Part shown: in pieces, positions 32,640-44,445 of the stretch
How positions within the stretch are numbered: position 1 is the first letter of the stretch
Layout: each line of letters starts with the position of its first letter
Assembly: GCA_013339765.2 (NCBI GenBank)
Contig: CM023454.1
Coordinates: forward strand, 62,935,878-62,999,877
Length of the DNA: 64,000 nucleotides
Direction: 5' to 3'
From: Haemaphysalis longicornis
Lineage: Eukaryota; Arthropoda; Arachnida; Ixodida; Ixodidae
Position numbers and translations under genes: made by a program
The notes under the pieces: model-generated
What the model was told of the DNA's origin: nothing
Seen by the model: only the letters and a program-made list of their open reading frames with translations
Database searches by the model: none

Positions 32640-33780
32640 TGAATTCGCGGTCATTAGTTATAATGAGTTTTTTAACAAACTTCATTGCATCAGACATATT
32701 AGAGCAAAAACAAGCTGTCCCTCAAGGGTCCAAGTTAGGTACGTTACTGTTTATTGCTGCTGTAAAGACATTAAAAATATACGTCTCCAAGATCTTGTAA
32801 TGCATGCTGATGAAATGAACGTATTCTTCACATCGGATAAGATAATTAAACTTCACTGAATGATAATTGTTTGCTTGTTGTAATTATTAAATTGGTTTTT
32901 AAGAATAACTTACAACTTAACGCTACAAAGACAACTTACATGATACTTGAGCCGTACAACAAAATGTCGGCAAATAAATCACGATTATGTTCAACGGAAC
33001 CAAGGTAAACCGAGTCACAGAAGACGAGGTCAGATCTTACGTGTTCGTTTTCAAGAACAACTTTCGTGGAATACGCATATGGCTCACCTGTCCACAGAAC
33101 TCTCTAAAAGATAGGTCCCATATGTATGGGCTATTGATACCATTATGGTTGAAAGCAAATGCTATACAATGCTTTCACGTATTCGAAAATACGCTACGTG
33201 ATTTTGTTATGGGGGACCCCAAATAAAATAATATTTACATACTCCTTGTATTGCAACAAAGAATTTTCCGCTTATGTCTGGTCCGCTTATTTGAGGACAA
33301 CTTTTTTACTGAATTCCAACTGACCAAATCTATTAAATGAAGGTTCTGCACACAAATTATAACCAAAGAACCACAATCAACTTAACAATAAATCGTCGGG
33401 CTACCAGCCCATGAAATAAATACGGTAGACTTAAAAAAAAACTGTGTTGAGCAATCGTTCCTGTAGCAGTCCACTGAAACATTCAATAAATTGGAAGAAA
33501 AATTAAACTTCACGCCAGTAAACGTATTTTAAGAAAACATGTCCAAGAAAAGATACTTAAGCAAAAAGCTTGCAAAACTAGTATAAAATAGGTGTTTGAA
33601 GTACACGTGCAGACGTTCCCCTAAATGTACAAAATAAAAACAATTACTAAGTGAAATACATAATTATGTAATAGCGACATTGAAGTGGAAATGATGAAAT
33701 TTAATGCGCATGAATTACTGCATTTGCGTGTACATTTTATTCCTTCTGTAAATTTTAGTCATGCTGTGTATATTGCATAG
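32640..33780 (+). mobile_element. CR1-like LINE fragment inside the Mag-like relic
   Basis: RT motif EQKQAVPQGSKLGTLLFI at 32703-32760, then NLQLNATKTTYMI-type sequence near 32910, IMFNGTKVNRVTEDE at 32980, LIPLWLKAN near 33135 and, decayed, RIFRLCLVRLFED near 33265. These are the palm, thumb and C-terminal landmarks of a CR1/Jockey-type ORF2. The copy is 5'-truncated. Mag-like gag ends and pol resumes on either side, so the LINE probably landed in the gypsy element. Confidence 0.7.
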
Positions 33781-34212
33781 GAAATGTAGTGATGACTTTG
33801 CCTTGTCCCATTTTCCTATTGCTATTGTAGTATTGTGCTGAAATTTGTGGTTAATCCTATCATTACCTACACAGCAATTTCGGGGGCTGAGGCTTCGGTC
33901 AGGCCACGTCCGCATTTAGTCTCAGCCTCCGCTTTCTTTCGCCAAGAAATAAAAATCAAAACTGAAATTTGGACGTAAGATCTAGTTAGGCAGCATTTTG
34001 AAGGGAAGTGCTTTCAGCTTTTCAAATTAGATTACTGGACAATTCGAAGAAATTATTTCTTCTGTGGTTGCTTATTTGCAGATGTCACGTGCAAAAACAG
34101 CAAAGCTGTTAGTTTTTGTGCAGTTTTAGAACGCATCTGGCATTTGGTTATAAAGCAACAAAACTGCTAGGTTTGTAGACTCATGGGTCGTTACTGATGC
34201 CTTGAAACGATA

Positions 34213-34542
34213 GTGTTGCATCCAAGCGCTAAAATTGAACACTACTTTGTCAAGTCAGTATGGGAGCAGCCCATTCACCTTCCAGCTAAACTACACGGCG
34301 AGTTTGGTGCTATTTTCGATTTAGGATTTGGAATCGTGAAGAGTTCTGTGCACCACGTCAAAACGCGATCGACAGTACGGCCATTTGCATCAAAAGTGAG
34401 GGGCCTTCCGCTCTCACGGCAGCCACGAGTCTGGGAAGAATTTCACCGTTTGGAAATAATGAACATAATGGAGGGAGTCGACATATCGGAGGATTGTTTT
34501 GTACACCTTCTAAAGGTAAAAAAAAACCGTCGTAGCAGATAG
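34213..34542 (+). pseudogene. Mag-like RT N-terminal frame
   Basis: A 109-codon frame. PAKLHGEFGAIFDLGFGIVK is followed by VHHVKTRSTVRPFASKVRG and EEFHRLEIMNIMEGVDISED. This matches the FxxGLGxxK ... Fxxxxxxxxa ... eLdrLexxgIiepvxxSEW pattern upstream of RT in Mag/K02A2.6-like elements. It is in line with the YIDD box about 240 bp downstream. Confidence 0.75.
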
Positions 34543-35289
34543 CTTTCCCCTTAATCATACAGAAGAGCTATTGCATAGAATAATGAGGGCAACACACATT
34601 TCCAGGAATAATCACGCCTCCAGACACTGTTAGGCTATGCTTCAGCAGAATGTTACAACATTTATAGTGCACAACGGGATCTTTCTTTTCAAGCACGTGT
34701 GTTTTATGCTGGCTTCAGCTTGATCTGCATTTCCAATTATGTTGTCAAAAACTATGCATGGTGGTAGCGGCTACCTGTTCTATATCGATGACAGCATTGT
34801 GTTCGTATAGGGCAGAAAGGAGCACATGAAGAACCTTACCGAAGTGCTTAGGTGCTATAAATAGGCACCAGTCAAACCTTACGCATGATGCGCATCAATA
34901 CACTCGAGCTTGCGTTTTTGCGTACCAGGAAAACAGCAAATGGTAGCGTGCCATTGAAGTAAAACGTTTGCTTCCATTCTAGATAATCCAGTGCCTACTG
35001 AGCCAGCCACATCTGATGATTTGTAAAATTGATCGAATATTATGCTATGTTTAATCCCAACTGTACCTATATTTTTGAACCAACACGTGTCATGCTAAGA
35101 AAGGAGCAACGATTCGTTTGGTATGACGAGATAGAAATTAGTTTCAGAAACTCCAGACTTACTTGCATCTAGCACAACACTGAGAATGTTCGATACACCT
35201 CTGGAAGTTTTAGTGTCCAAGGACGCATCAGTTTGCGGTCTTGTAGCTGTCCTACTGCAGGCGAAGGGACATCAACGTCAAGGTTCTCA

Positions 35290-36540
35290 GAAACGCCGGA
35301 GGGACAACAGGTGGTGAGAGAAGTAATTATCAGAAGGTACCTGCAAGCCCCAGTTAAACTTGCAGGCATATCAGTTTACTGACAATCATCTACGAGGTAC
35401 TCACCAAAGTAATCGATAACAGAATTCCTGACACGTTAGATTTCGGTTAACCTAAGGAACAAGCAGGGCTTCATAAAGGCCATTTTACAGTGGTTCCTAT
35501 TCACACGGCCAATGAGGCGATAGAGAAATGGGCGGAGTATGCTCAGTCCCTCTATTTACCCTTCATACATTATGAGAAAGCATTTCAGTCGATCAAAACC
35601 TCAGCAGTCATTCAGGTATTAGAGAATGAGCATGTAGAGGAGCATTAAATAGGTACGAGAATATAGACAATTGCTACACAGCTATCACTGTTTTCCATAC
35701 CTAAAACATACCTATAAGGAAGGGCGTCAGACAACAAGACCCAATCTTTCGTCTGTTATTCACGGCATGCTTACAAGAACACTGGATTGGGAACAGACGA
35801 TTGGGATGATTAATGTAGAATACCCAGTTTTTCTACTGGCTGAGGACATTGCCTAGCCAAGTAGCTTGGGGGAAGAATTGCCATGCATCATTACCGCCAC
35901 GGACAAGCCAAGTAGAATCGTGTGAAATTGAAAATATAAAGAAGAAAACTAAAGTATTGCTCATTCACCTCGGTAATATATCTACTTAGGCCAAGTAGTG
36001 TTCCCTACCATGACCCAAGCTAATTAAAAGGATAAACATAGGGTGGAGGCAGGCATTTTCAGGTAACAAATGGCAAAAGAAGAAAGTGTGCTGTAGCTCC
36101 TCCTTCGGGTAAGCACCTACGGGTCAGAAACCTGGAGGATAACTAAAAGTGTTCAACTTAAATTCTGGATGACTCAACAAGGAATGAAACGTGTGCTGAT
36201 AGCTATATGATTAAAAGACAGGAGAGTGTTGTCGGTCAGGAAACAATCACGTGTTGATGACATGTCCGTAGAAATTAGGAAGGAATAGAATTAGCATGTA
36301 ATATAACAGTAGGCAACATAACCGGAGGCTATTAGGCTAACAGCGGTGGATTCCCCGACAAGGAAAGCGTGGCATGCGGTGGCGAAAGTCTGAGGGGCCG
36401 AGGAGATGAAAATGTTTGCAGGCATAAGTTGGTCGCAGTTAGCACAGGACTGAGATAGTTGGAGATCGCTGGGAGAGGCCTTTGCCATTAAATGGGCATA
36501 GACAAGCTGCTGCTGATGATGCTGCTGCTGCTGAAGAGGA
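35290..36540 (+). mobile_element. RTE-type LINE relic, copy B
   Basis: Homologous to copy A (9150-12575). Shared parts include the sequence around ATGAGAAAGCATTT at 35571, the IPIRKGVRQQDPI motif near 35715, the INIGWRQAFSG stretch near 36030 and the 3' tail (GTGGCATGCGGTGGCGAAAG). It ends in GCT/GAT triplets at 36511-36537. It has no TIR insertion, so it shows what copy A looked like before that event. The 5' end abuts the Mag-like RNase H. The next element's LTR begins 17 bp after the tail. Confidence 0.85.
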
Positions 36541-36557
36541 CGATGATTTCATCATAT

Positions 36558-37385
36558 TGCCGCGAACCATGTATAGGTTTCATTAGTTATTGTTTGTTTT
36601 TACTGCCGGGCCAAGCCCGGCTGTGTTATCTGCGTTCCAAACGAAGCCCGTGTAAAAAATTCCCCGCATTTCCCCGAGGGGAAGAATGTGAAAGTGCGAA
36701 TGCACGACTTGAATTTGCGCGGTTCGGTAATGTTCGCGAAAGAGAGATCACACACACACACACAACTACAAAGAAAGAAAGATGCATTTATTCACAGACA
36801 CCTATTTGTGTTGTCGTTGTACTTGATTGCTAGAGCGGATCTCAGCTTTGAAATTTCATGTCAGTACTCCTTTAAGCGGGTGCATTAGCCCCCCCCCCCT
36901 CCACGTGGGTATGTGCCATGTCAGCGGCCAGGCAGCGCGCGCCCATCTCCCCCCGTGCCAAGGAAGACGAGGAGATTCCTGGCCAATCCCCCACGTGGGT
37001 ATGCTATGCGGACATTGCCGGTGCACGCAGGTTCAGGGTCGCTTAAGAAGGGCATTCGCACTTAATACTCTTTACTTTTATGCCGCGCGGGCTATCACAT
37101 TCAGATAAGCAGGCTGTTTCGCCCCAACTAGCCCAGAATAATCATCTGTGATTTAGAATGTTCTGGATGTGAATGGACGGTTCCAGAAACACTTGCGCGG
37201 AAAGATAAAAGCCTGCAGAGTAGACGCCGCGGCATTTTCATTCGACGACACACGCCTGTGCTAGTCACTTTGTCGACCGCTGCTTCGCCGCCTCTGTATT
37301 CTTTTGAGTTTTTAGGGGGCACAAGTTCGCTCCAATAAACTTGTTTCTCCTTCAAGACAACTGCGTCGTCCTTGGCTTCATGACA
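36558..37385 (+). repeat. 5' LTR with about 400 bp of extra sequence
   Basis: Ends match the 3' LTR: CGCGAACCATGTAT at the start, GCTGTGTTATCTGCGTTCC, then CATTCAGATAAGCAG and CTTGGCTTCATGACA at the end. Between about 36652 and 37060 it holds sequence absent from the 3' LTR and from the related minus-strand LTR at 25 kb. The extra part contains a short CA run, a poly-C run and two CCACGTGGGTATG blocks (36901 and 36990). Position and function suggest an insertion into this LTR. Confidence 0.85.
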
Positions 37386-37651
37386 TCTGGTGGAGGTGCT
37401 GGGTACTTAGCCTTTATGCTCTCTACGAAATCTGGAAGCCGCCAAGGCAGTCCAACCAGAGAAAGCCGCTGACTACAAGCATTGCTGCCTGAGTCCGGTC
37501 TTCTGCCAAAAGAGCCCAAGAGAAGGAACGCTGGAACCAACACCATGGTGGAAGAAACAATGTCGCCAATCATCCTGAAGCAGCCCCGAGAACCACCATC
37601 ATTCTGCGGATCCCCCGGAGAAGACCCTGAGGACTCGTTGGAGAAAGTGGA

Positions 37652-38074
37652 GTGCGTCCGCATCTTTACAGGTGGGATGACGAAGAAACTTTCCGCCACG
37701 TCTTCTTCTATTTCAAATATACGGACCGCACGTGGTTTGAGAACCATGATAACTCCTTAACCAACTGGACTCTCTTTAAGAGCGAGTTCCTCAAAACATT
37801 CGCTACCGTCGTGCGGAAAGAACGAGCCGCCCTTTTGTTGGAAACGCGCACGCAACAACCCAACGAAGGGGTCGTGATCATTGTTGAGGAGATGAAGCAG
37901 CTATTTTGCAACGTTGACCCCGAAATTACGGAAGAAAAGAAGTTGCGCTTCTTAATGCGCGTTGTAAAGGAGGGACTGTTTGCCGGACTTGTTCGAAATC
38001 CGCCAAAGACCATCGCCGAATTCGTGACCGACGCCAGCACCATTGAGAAAGCCGTCGAAATGCGTGCTAAGTAG
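37652..38074 (+). pseudogene. Gypsy gag (capsid) frame
   Basis: A 140-codon open frame: YRWDDEETFRHVFFYF, RTWFENHD, FKTFATVVRKERAA-like, then EEMKQLFCNVDPEI and LFAGLVRNPPKTIAEFVTDA. This is the conserved capsid region of this gypsy family. The upstream piece at 37570-37660 (QPREPPSFCG, GEDPEDSLEKVE) lies in another frame. TAG at 38072-38074 ends the frame, after which gag continues in shifted frames to the knuckle at 38.46 kb. The protein would form the particle shell. Confidence 0.85.
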
Positions 38075-38433
38075 TGCTACCGGAACTATGTTGGCATGGC
38101 AAATGCTAATTGCGTCGACAACGTGCGCATCCCCGTAGTTAGTGTACGGGAGAATATCCGCGAAATAGTGAGGGAGGACCTGCGGAAACTGCTCCCAACG
38201 CCACCGCAACCACAAGTCGCTTCTTTTACCGACGTCATTAGAGAAGAAGGGCAGCAAGCGCTGGGACCTTTAACGACGCCAGTAGCACCTCGCGATGCGC
38301 AAGCCATGACCTACGCGGCCACTGTCCATCGCCGTCGCGCACCTGCATCCTATCGCCAGGACGCTCCGTACCGTCGTCATCCCTCGCCGGCCCTACCACC
38401 TGCGGCGCAACCCCCGCCCCAAGGAAGACCGAC

Positions 38434-38724
38434 GTGTGGCGAAGGTGCGACAATCGTCCGCTGTGCTACCACTGCGGAGAGGCCGACCACATCTACCGTC
38501 GCTGCCGCTACAGGAGGCTCGGTTTGCGAGGGTTCTCCGTCGCCGCACCCCGCCCCCGATCTTGCCAGCGCCCATCGGAGATCGAAGAGTACCTGTCCAA
38601 CACCAGCCGTCGACCAGCCCGTTTCAACCGTTCGCCGTCGCCCTACCCATACCAGTCGCCGAACCGCCGTAGTAATGCTGAGTTCTCACGTGGAAGGTCC
38701 CCCAGCCCACGCGGGGGAAACTAA
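38434..38724 (+). pseudogene. Gag nucleocapsid with intact CCHC knuckle
   Basis: Contains LCYHCGEADHIYRRC, which fits C-x2-C-x4-H-x4-C exactly. It is followed by an arginine- and serine-rich tail (FNRSPSPYPYQSPNRRS, RGRSPSPRGGN). It would bind RNA. The frame differs from both the capsid frame and the protease frame, so at least two shifts separate them. Confidence 0.85.
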
Positions 38725-38742
38725 AAGAAGCAACTTCTGGAG

Positions 38743-39360
38743 GTGAAGTTTCTATACGGTGAAAAACTGGAAACCGTCCAAAGATGCAAGGACGCGCCGA
38801 AGACACCAATTCACGACATGCCCTCATCCCGACGACGTGACCTAACCCTGACGAGACTCCCGAACACGACGACAGCTACCCAGCACGACGCGTACCCGAC
38901 AAGACCGAGACTGCCGCTGAGAAGACAGAACGACGCACAGTGCCCGACCGCCAACACGCACAAGCCGAGACGCGACGCCCGACGCACCCGGAACTCGAGG
39001 AAGGCGGCGTCCGACGTACAGTTGTCCATCGACGGCTTTGACGTAGTCGCCCTCATCGACAAAGGAGCCGACTACTCGGTAAAGAGCGGGTCATTCGCGT
39101 CTAATCGGAAGAAAGTTATGACAAGATTGGACGGTCCACATACACGCACAGCAGGAGGCCACCTCGTGACGCCAAGTGGAACGTGCACATCGCGCGTCAC
39201 CATAGACGGCACGACGTACCCAGCGGCGTTCGTGATTTTGCCTAACTGCTCCCGCGACGTAATTCTCGGAATGGACTTTTTGACGGACAACGGCGCAATA
39301 TTCGATGTGCAGACGAATTCGATAACTTATTCCTCCGATCACTCCAATGATCGCCGATGA
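38743..39360 (+). pseudogene. Retropepsin frame
   Basis: A 205-codon open frame. The first half is basic and threonine-rich. The protease core begins VQLSIDGFDVVALIDKGADY near 39016-39075: the catalytic D-T-G reads D-K-G. The second conserved motif is intact: RDVILGMDFLTDNGA at 39257-39300. With D-K-G the enzyme is unlikely to be active. The frame ends at TGA 39358-39360, and the pre-RT frame follows from 39388. Confidence 0.85.
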
Positions 39361-39387
39361 ACACGTCACCCTGCCACCCCGCGCAAG

Positions 39388-39738
39388 TTGTTAGACAACG
39401 TCTACTGTGAAGGTGCTGCTCCCGATGTCGATGCACTCTTAGATTGTGACCACAGGTTGCTTCACGAATACGGCGTGTCTGTCGCAAGAGGCATTGCGCG
39501 GTTTAAGCAGCGCAAATACCACGTTTTGTTCGCCAATTTTACTGGTGAGTACCAGCATTTAAACAAGGGCGCTTCAATTGCGTTCCTCGAAGAAACGCAA
39601 CAAGCAAGTGACGTGATCACTGTAGCCGACTTTAAACACGCACCCGACGATACTTTCAAGCTTCCGCATCCCTTCGAAGTGAATCCGGCGCAACCGCAAG
39701 AAGAAAAGAACAAGTTATTTGCTTTGCTGCGTCACTAA
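39388..39738 (+). pseudogene. Gypsy pol linker upstream of RT
   Basis: A 116-codon frame with DALLDCDHRLLHEYGVSVAR, GIARFKQRKYHVLFANFTGE and GASIAFLEE. It matches the linker after retropepsin in this family. It ends at TAA 39736-39738 just before the RT fingers, which continue in the neighbouring frame. Confidence 0.65.
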
Positions 39739-39759
39739 AGCGGGTGTTTTTCGTCGAAC

Positions 39760-40982
39760 TCCAAGTTACGCCAGACACTTCTGATGAAGGACCGGATAAT
39801 AACCGAGGAGGAAGCCCGACCTACCCGATAGTCACCATACCGCGTCTCTTCGTGCGAGCGCAAAGCCATCCAGACACTAGTCGATGAAATGCCCAACGAC
39901 GACATTATACAGCCATCGAAAAGTCCGTGGGTGGCGCCGGTCGTACTCGTGAAGAAAAAAGACTGCACACTGAGGTTCTGAGTTGACTACCGCCGATTGA
40001 ACAAGGTCACGAAAAAGGACGTGTCTCCCCTGCCACGACTCGACGACACCCTCGGCCACCCCTGCCACGCGAAGTACTTCTCATCGATGGATCTGAAGAC
40101 AGGCTACTGGCAAATTGAAGTGGACTAGAGAGCTCGAGAGAAGACTGCATTCATAACCCCAAACGGCCTATACGAATTCAAGGTGATGCCTTTCGGGCTA
40201 TGCACGGCACAAGCAACGTTCCAAAGAGTCATGGATACTGTGCTAGCTGGCCTGAAGTAGCACACCTGCCTCGTATACCTCGACGACGTTGTGGTATTCT
40301 CCTGGACTTTCGGCGAACACCTTGCAGGGTTGCAGTCTGTACTCGCATCCATCCGTACGTCGGGGTTAATGCTGAAGCCAGAAATGTGCCGCTTCGCATA
40401 CGAGGAACTAAGGTTTTTGGGCCATGTCTTCAACGCCTTGGATTGCGGCCTGATTCTGCGAAAACTTCCGCCATAACGAACTTCCCAAGACCGAAAGATA
40501 AGAAGGGCGTGCGAAGATTTCTCGGACTATGCGCATACTACAGGCGCTTCGTCGCAATCTTCGCCCGCATTGCAAAACCACTCACCCGCATGACGAAAGA
40601 TAGCACCCCTGTCAGCTGGAAAAATGCCCAAGAAATAGCCTTTTGCGAGCGGCAACAATGCCTGCAAAGCCCGCCTGTGCTCGCGCATTTCGACGAAAAT
40701 ACCGAAACGGAAATGCACACGGACGCCAGTGTTATAGGCTTGGGTGCCGTCCTCATGCAAAAGCAAAGCGGGTGCGAGAAAGTAATCTCCTATGCCAGCC
40801 GTGGTCTGTCCAAGGAAGAAAACAACTACTCAGCCTCTGAGAAAGAGGGCCTCGCTATTATATGGGTCATTTCAAAATTTCGCCCATACGAGTATGGAAG
40901 ACCATTCAAGGTTGTGACAGACCACCTTGCGCTGTGTTGGCTCGCCAATTTGAAGGACCCTTCTGGCCGTCTTGGTAGATGA
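39760..40982 (+). pseudogene. Gypsy reverse transcriptase and start of RNase H
   Basis: RT fingers and palm are spread over frames: APVVLVKKKD region near 39935, VDYRRLNKV after a TGA at 39979, SMDLKTGYWQIEVD near 40088, and the catalytic YLDD at 40276-40287 with both aspartates intact, followed by VVVFS. From about 40395 a single frame runs to the LINE junction: VRRFLGLCAYYRRFVAIFAR, then FDENTETEMHTDAS (RNase H aspartate), EKEGLAIIWVISKFRPYEYG and a VVTDHLALCWLANLKDPSG stretch. The frame stops at TGA 40980, where the family has tryptophan. Confidence 0.88.
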
Positions 40983-41003
40983 TGCTTGCACCTGCAAGAA
41001 TTC
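40938..41003. repeat. 66-bp target-site duplication, left copy
   Basis: Identical over all 66 bases to 44446-44511. It begins TGGCTCGCCAATTTG and ends CACCTGCAAGAATTC. It codes for the end of the RNase H conserved motif. The base before and after differs between copies. Confidence 0.97.
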
Positions 41004-44000
41004 TACAACAGTTCTCGGCACTCTCTCCCCGCACCTCATATCATTGCAGTCCAAGAGACGAATGGTCCAACCAAGCTCCCAGGATACGTTACTTACACGA
41101 TCCGTCTGGACGATCTACGGGCAACCTTAATCAAGAGCAACATAGCAGCAATACAGCACCTTACCCCCCAAGGGAATGTGAGCACACTCTAGTGGGTAAA
41201 CTCATTCCCCGGACAGCAAAATGCAAAGAGAGCATCTTTATTCTCAACGTCTACTGCCGACCCTCGAAAAAACGACCAGGTATAGAAGATACTGTGTGCG
41301 AAGCCCTCCAACTCGCTGCAGCTCTCCTCTCCTCATTTTGGGGGGCCTTAATGCAGCGCACAAACCTTGGGGATACCATACAACAGTAAGAGGGGGAAAG
41401 ATCTGCTCAGTGTTATAGAATCGCACAACCTCACGCTCCTAAACGATCCGCACACCCCAACTCGCACAGGGAACAGCGTTTCTCGAGACACAAGCCCAGA
41501 CTTATCCCTACTCCGAGGCTCACTCGACATCACGTGGACCAACACCATGGAGAATTTGGGATCCGATCATGATATCATACAAGTCCTCATCAAAGGCTTG
41601 AGCTACGGTCATACATTGGTACAGCCAATTCACTGATTGGGACAAATTCAGAAAAGAAAGGAAAGATCGTGATCATTCGAAGGGACAATCTTACGACCAG
41701 TGGGAGGAGAGTGTTATACGAGATGTAAGGCCAACACAAAAACAATAGCCACAAGCATACCAAACACCGCATGTCGATTCCAAACTCCTGCACATTTGGG
41801 AAGCCAGACACAGCCTGATCAGACGCTGGAAGAAGCAGAGGGCACAACCGCCGGCTTAAGAAACGTATAGCACAACTAAGTAAGCAGGCGGCGGAGTACG
41901 CGGCCACCTGTGCAAGGAGAATTGGCTTACGTTATGCGATAGCCTCCAGGGAACGTTATCTACTCGCAAAACGTGGCACCTGCTTCGACACCTTATCGAC
42001 CCCCTCAAGAACAAGGGAGAGACCACTAGAAGCCTAGCACGCACTATGCACTTGTACCAGGGAACCACGGATGACCTCATTCAAGACTTGAGAACAAATA
42101 CCTACGTCCGGGAAAAGGAGGTGCTCTCCCCCTTATGAAGGTCCACCCATCTCGTGCTAGACAGAGACATTGAAGTCTATGAGGTCCGAGCCGCCATTGC
42201 AGCCTGCAAGCGCTCCAGCGCACCTGGGCAAGACCAAATCACCAACAAAGCGTTGGCTAACTTGATGACAGGGCTGTAGAAGACCTCACGAGCATTTCAA
42301 CCGTCTTCTGGCGCACAGGCAAGCTTCCCATCTCCTGGAAGACAGCCGAGGTGCGACTGATCCCGAAACCAGGCAAATCACCACATATAGATAATCTTCG
42401 GCCGATTTCGTTAACATCCTGCGTGGGGAAAATCATGGAGAGGATAATTTTTCTACGACTTCAGCAATACCTCGATGAAACCCAGCAAATTCCCAACTTC
42501 GAGTTTGGATTTCAGAAAGCACCTGAGCACCCAAGACATCCGTTCAAATCAAGGAGCGACAACTCGTTCCAGGCCACGAGACACTGCCCCCGGGCCATAC
42601 TGACCCTACCCTAAAGGCAGCGTTTGATAACGTGGCGCACAACGCAATCCTCAATAACCTGGCAGAACAGGCTGCGGAGAGGGCGTACAACTACATTGCC
42701 GATTTCCTCTCCCACCGCCAAGCTGTCATAAAGATAGGGGATGTCTGCTCTGATCCAATTACTCTTGGGACAGGGGAACTCCTCAGGGTCTGTTCTATCC
42801 CCCATGCTTTTCAATATAGCACTGATAGAGCTGCCGAAACGACTAGAGAAGATCCCCAACATAAAGCATGGCCTTTACGCCGACGATATTACTATCTGGA
42901 CGGCACAGATTCGAGTCGGCGGCCTCCAAGACACACTCCAACAGGCAACTGATACCGTCAATCAGTATGCAAAGAGTGCGGACTAATATGCGCTCCGCAA
43001 AAATCGAACTTCTGGTCGTACGCAGACGACGCACAAAGAAAGACAAAGACGACATCCAAGTCACACTGGAAGGCCATCCCATCAGGCCTACAAGGCGATA
43101 CGAATACTTGGACTTGATATCCAGGCGGACACAAGGAACAACGAACTGATTCAGAAACTAAAGACTACCGCCGAACAGGTCACCCAGATGTTACGCAGGG
43201 TGCAGAACAGACAAGAGGGATGAAAGAGGACGGACACCACCAGATTGGTCCAGGCCTTCATTCTATCGCGCATTATCTACGTGGCCCCGTACGTAACTCT
43301 GACCAAAACTGAGGAGGAGCAGCTCAACGTTCATTATACGGAAAGCCTACAAACAAGCACTGGGTATCCCCACGAGCGCTTCGACTGCTCGACTACTCAA
43401 ATTAGGCATTCACAACACCGCATCAGAATTAATCGAAGGACACCTCTCCAGCCAAAAATTAAGACTCGAACTCACACTTGCAGCAGAAAGCTCTGACAAC
43501 TTCAATGGACGCCTAAAGGACAGCTACAACCCCGACCTCTTGTGCCAGATATGAGGCAGCACATACACATTAAACCAATTCCCCGCAATATGCCCCCGGA
43601 ACATCATGCAGGCATCGAAGACAGGCCAGGGCCGAAGCTCTAGAGAAAATTTACGGTAAAGACGAAGGGACGGTTTACACCGACGCAGCAAGCAGTCACC
43701 AAAAGGGAGCAATGGTGGCAGTAGTAACATCGAGAGACAAATGCCTCACCAGCGCCAACCATCCCCAAAACTACCCTCAAGAAGCAGAAGAAGTGGCCAT
43801 AGCGCTAGCCATAACCCAGACCAAGGCAACGAACGATAATTTCTGACTCGCAGCAGGCCTGCAGAAGATTTACTTTTGGATCGGTGACCCCCCGCAGTAT
43901 ATCGCATCCTGAGCACAAACCCCCCGAAACCGGCACGTCACGATAGTCTGGGCGCCGGCACACTCCTCCCTCGCGGGCAACGAAGTTCGCCCACGCGACG

Positions 44001-44445
44001 GCCTGCGCACTCGCCCACCAGGCCCTGGAAGGAGAACCTGACCCCACCCCTGTTGTGACTTACCGTAACATTACCCAGCATTACCGGCTAGAACGTAGAG
44101 TCTGTCCACCACCTCACCCACAATTAAGTAAAAAACAAGGCTCGACACTTCGCTTACTTCAAACAAACACGTACCCTCACCCAGTCCGGCTCCATATGCA
44201 ATTCCCAATCAGCATCCACCTCAATGCAAGTTCTGTGGAAAATCAGGCTCCCTATATTCACGTAGTCTGGGAATGTAGCCAAAACCCGGACTTGCCACCC
44301 CCTTTCCCTAGCCCCAACCTCGAGCAGTGGGAGACAGCGCTGTCCAGCGCACACCTCGCCGACCAGGTCATGCTGACGGAGAGGGCCTCGGAACGTGCGA
44401 AGACGACGCTTGGACTTCTGGACTAAGAAGCCATCCCCACGCATA
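41004..44445 (+). mobile_element. I-type LINE (EN-RT-RNase H) inserted in gypsy RNase H
   Basis: The insert lies between the two 66-bp copies. Endonuclease: ETNGPTKLPGYVTYT at 41060, NVYCRPSKKRPGIED, LTLLNDPHTPTRTGNSVSRD at 41430, and the GSDHDII active-site motif near 41560. RT: LIPKPGKSPHIDNLRPISLT at 42354, KAAFDNVAHNAILNNL at 42616, QGSVLSPMLFNIA and YADD at 42876-42887, intact. RNase H: YTDAASSHQKGA at 43677, EAEEVAIALAI at 43785 and VWAPAHSSLAGNE at 43950. A C-terminal CKFCGKSGSLY and TLGLLD-stop at 44424 follow, with only about 20 bp of 3' tail and no poly-A. The 5' end is truncated within the endonuclease. Many frameshifts are present. Confidence 0.9.

Larger units (their letters stand above)
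31950..35285 (+). mobile_element. Mag-like Ty3/gypsy relic, split by a LINE
   Basis: The gag part (31950-32620) reads SEEAVNEYASGYARFLL, ILIATQFEQATNDL, and two CCHC-like knuckles: YHCGSPQHNTASIRC and CHACGNMFPIRSVC, both with losses. After a CR1-like LINE (32640-33780) pol resumes: KLHGEFGAIFDLGFGIVK at 34290, RSTVRPFASKVRGLP, then RT catalytic FYIDDSIVFV at 34772-34801 with both aspartates present. RNase H begins LRMFDTPLEVLVSKDASVCG at 35185-35245. It ends abruptly against RTE copy B at about 35290. Stops interrupt it throughout. Confidence 0.75.

Noticed and set aside
39979..40982. Directed hypermutation as the cause of stops in gypsy pol
   Set aside because: Several stops look like tryptophan codons changed by G to A, but others do not fit, and without a family consensus the pattern cannot be tested.
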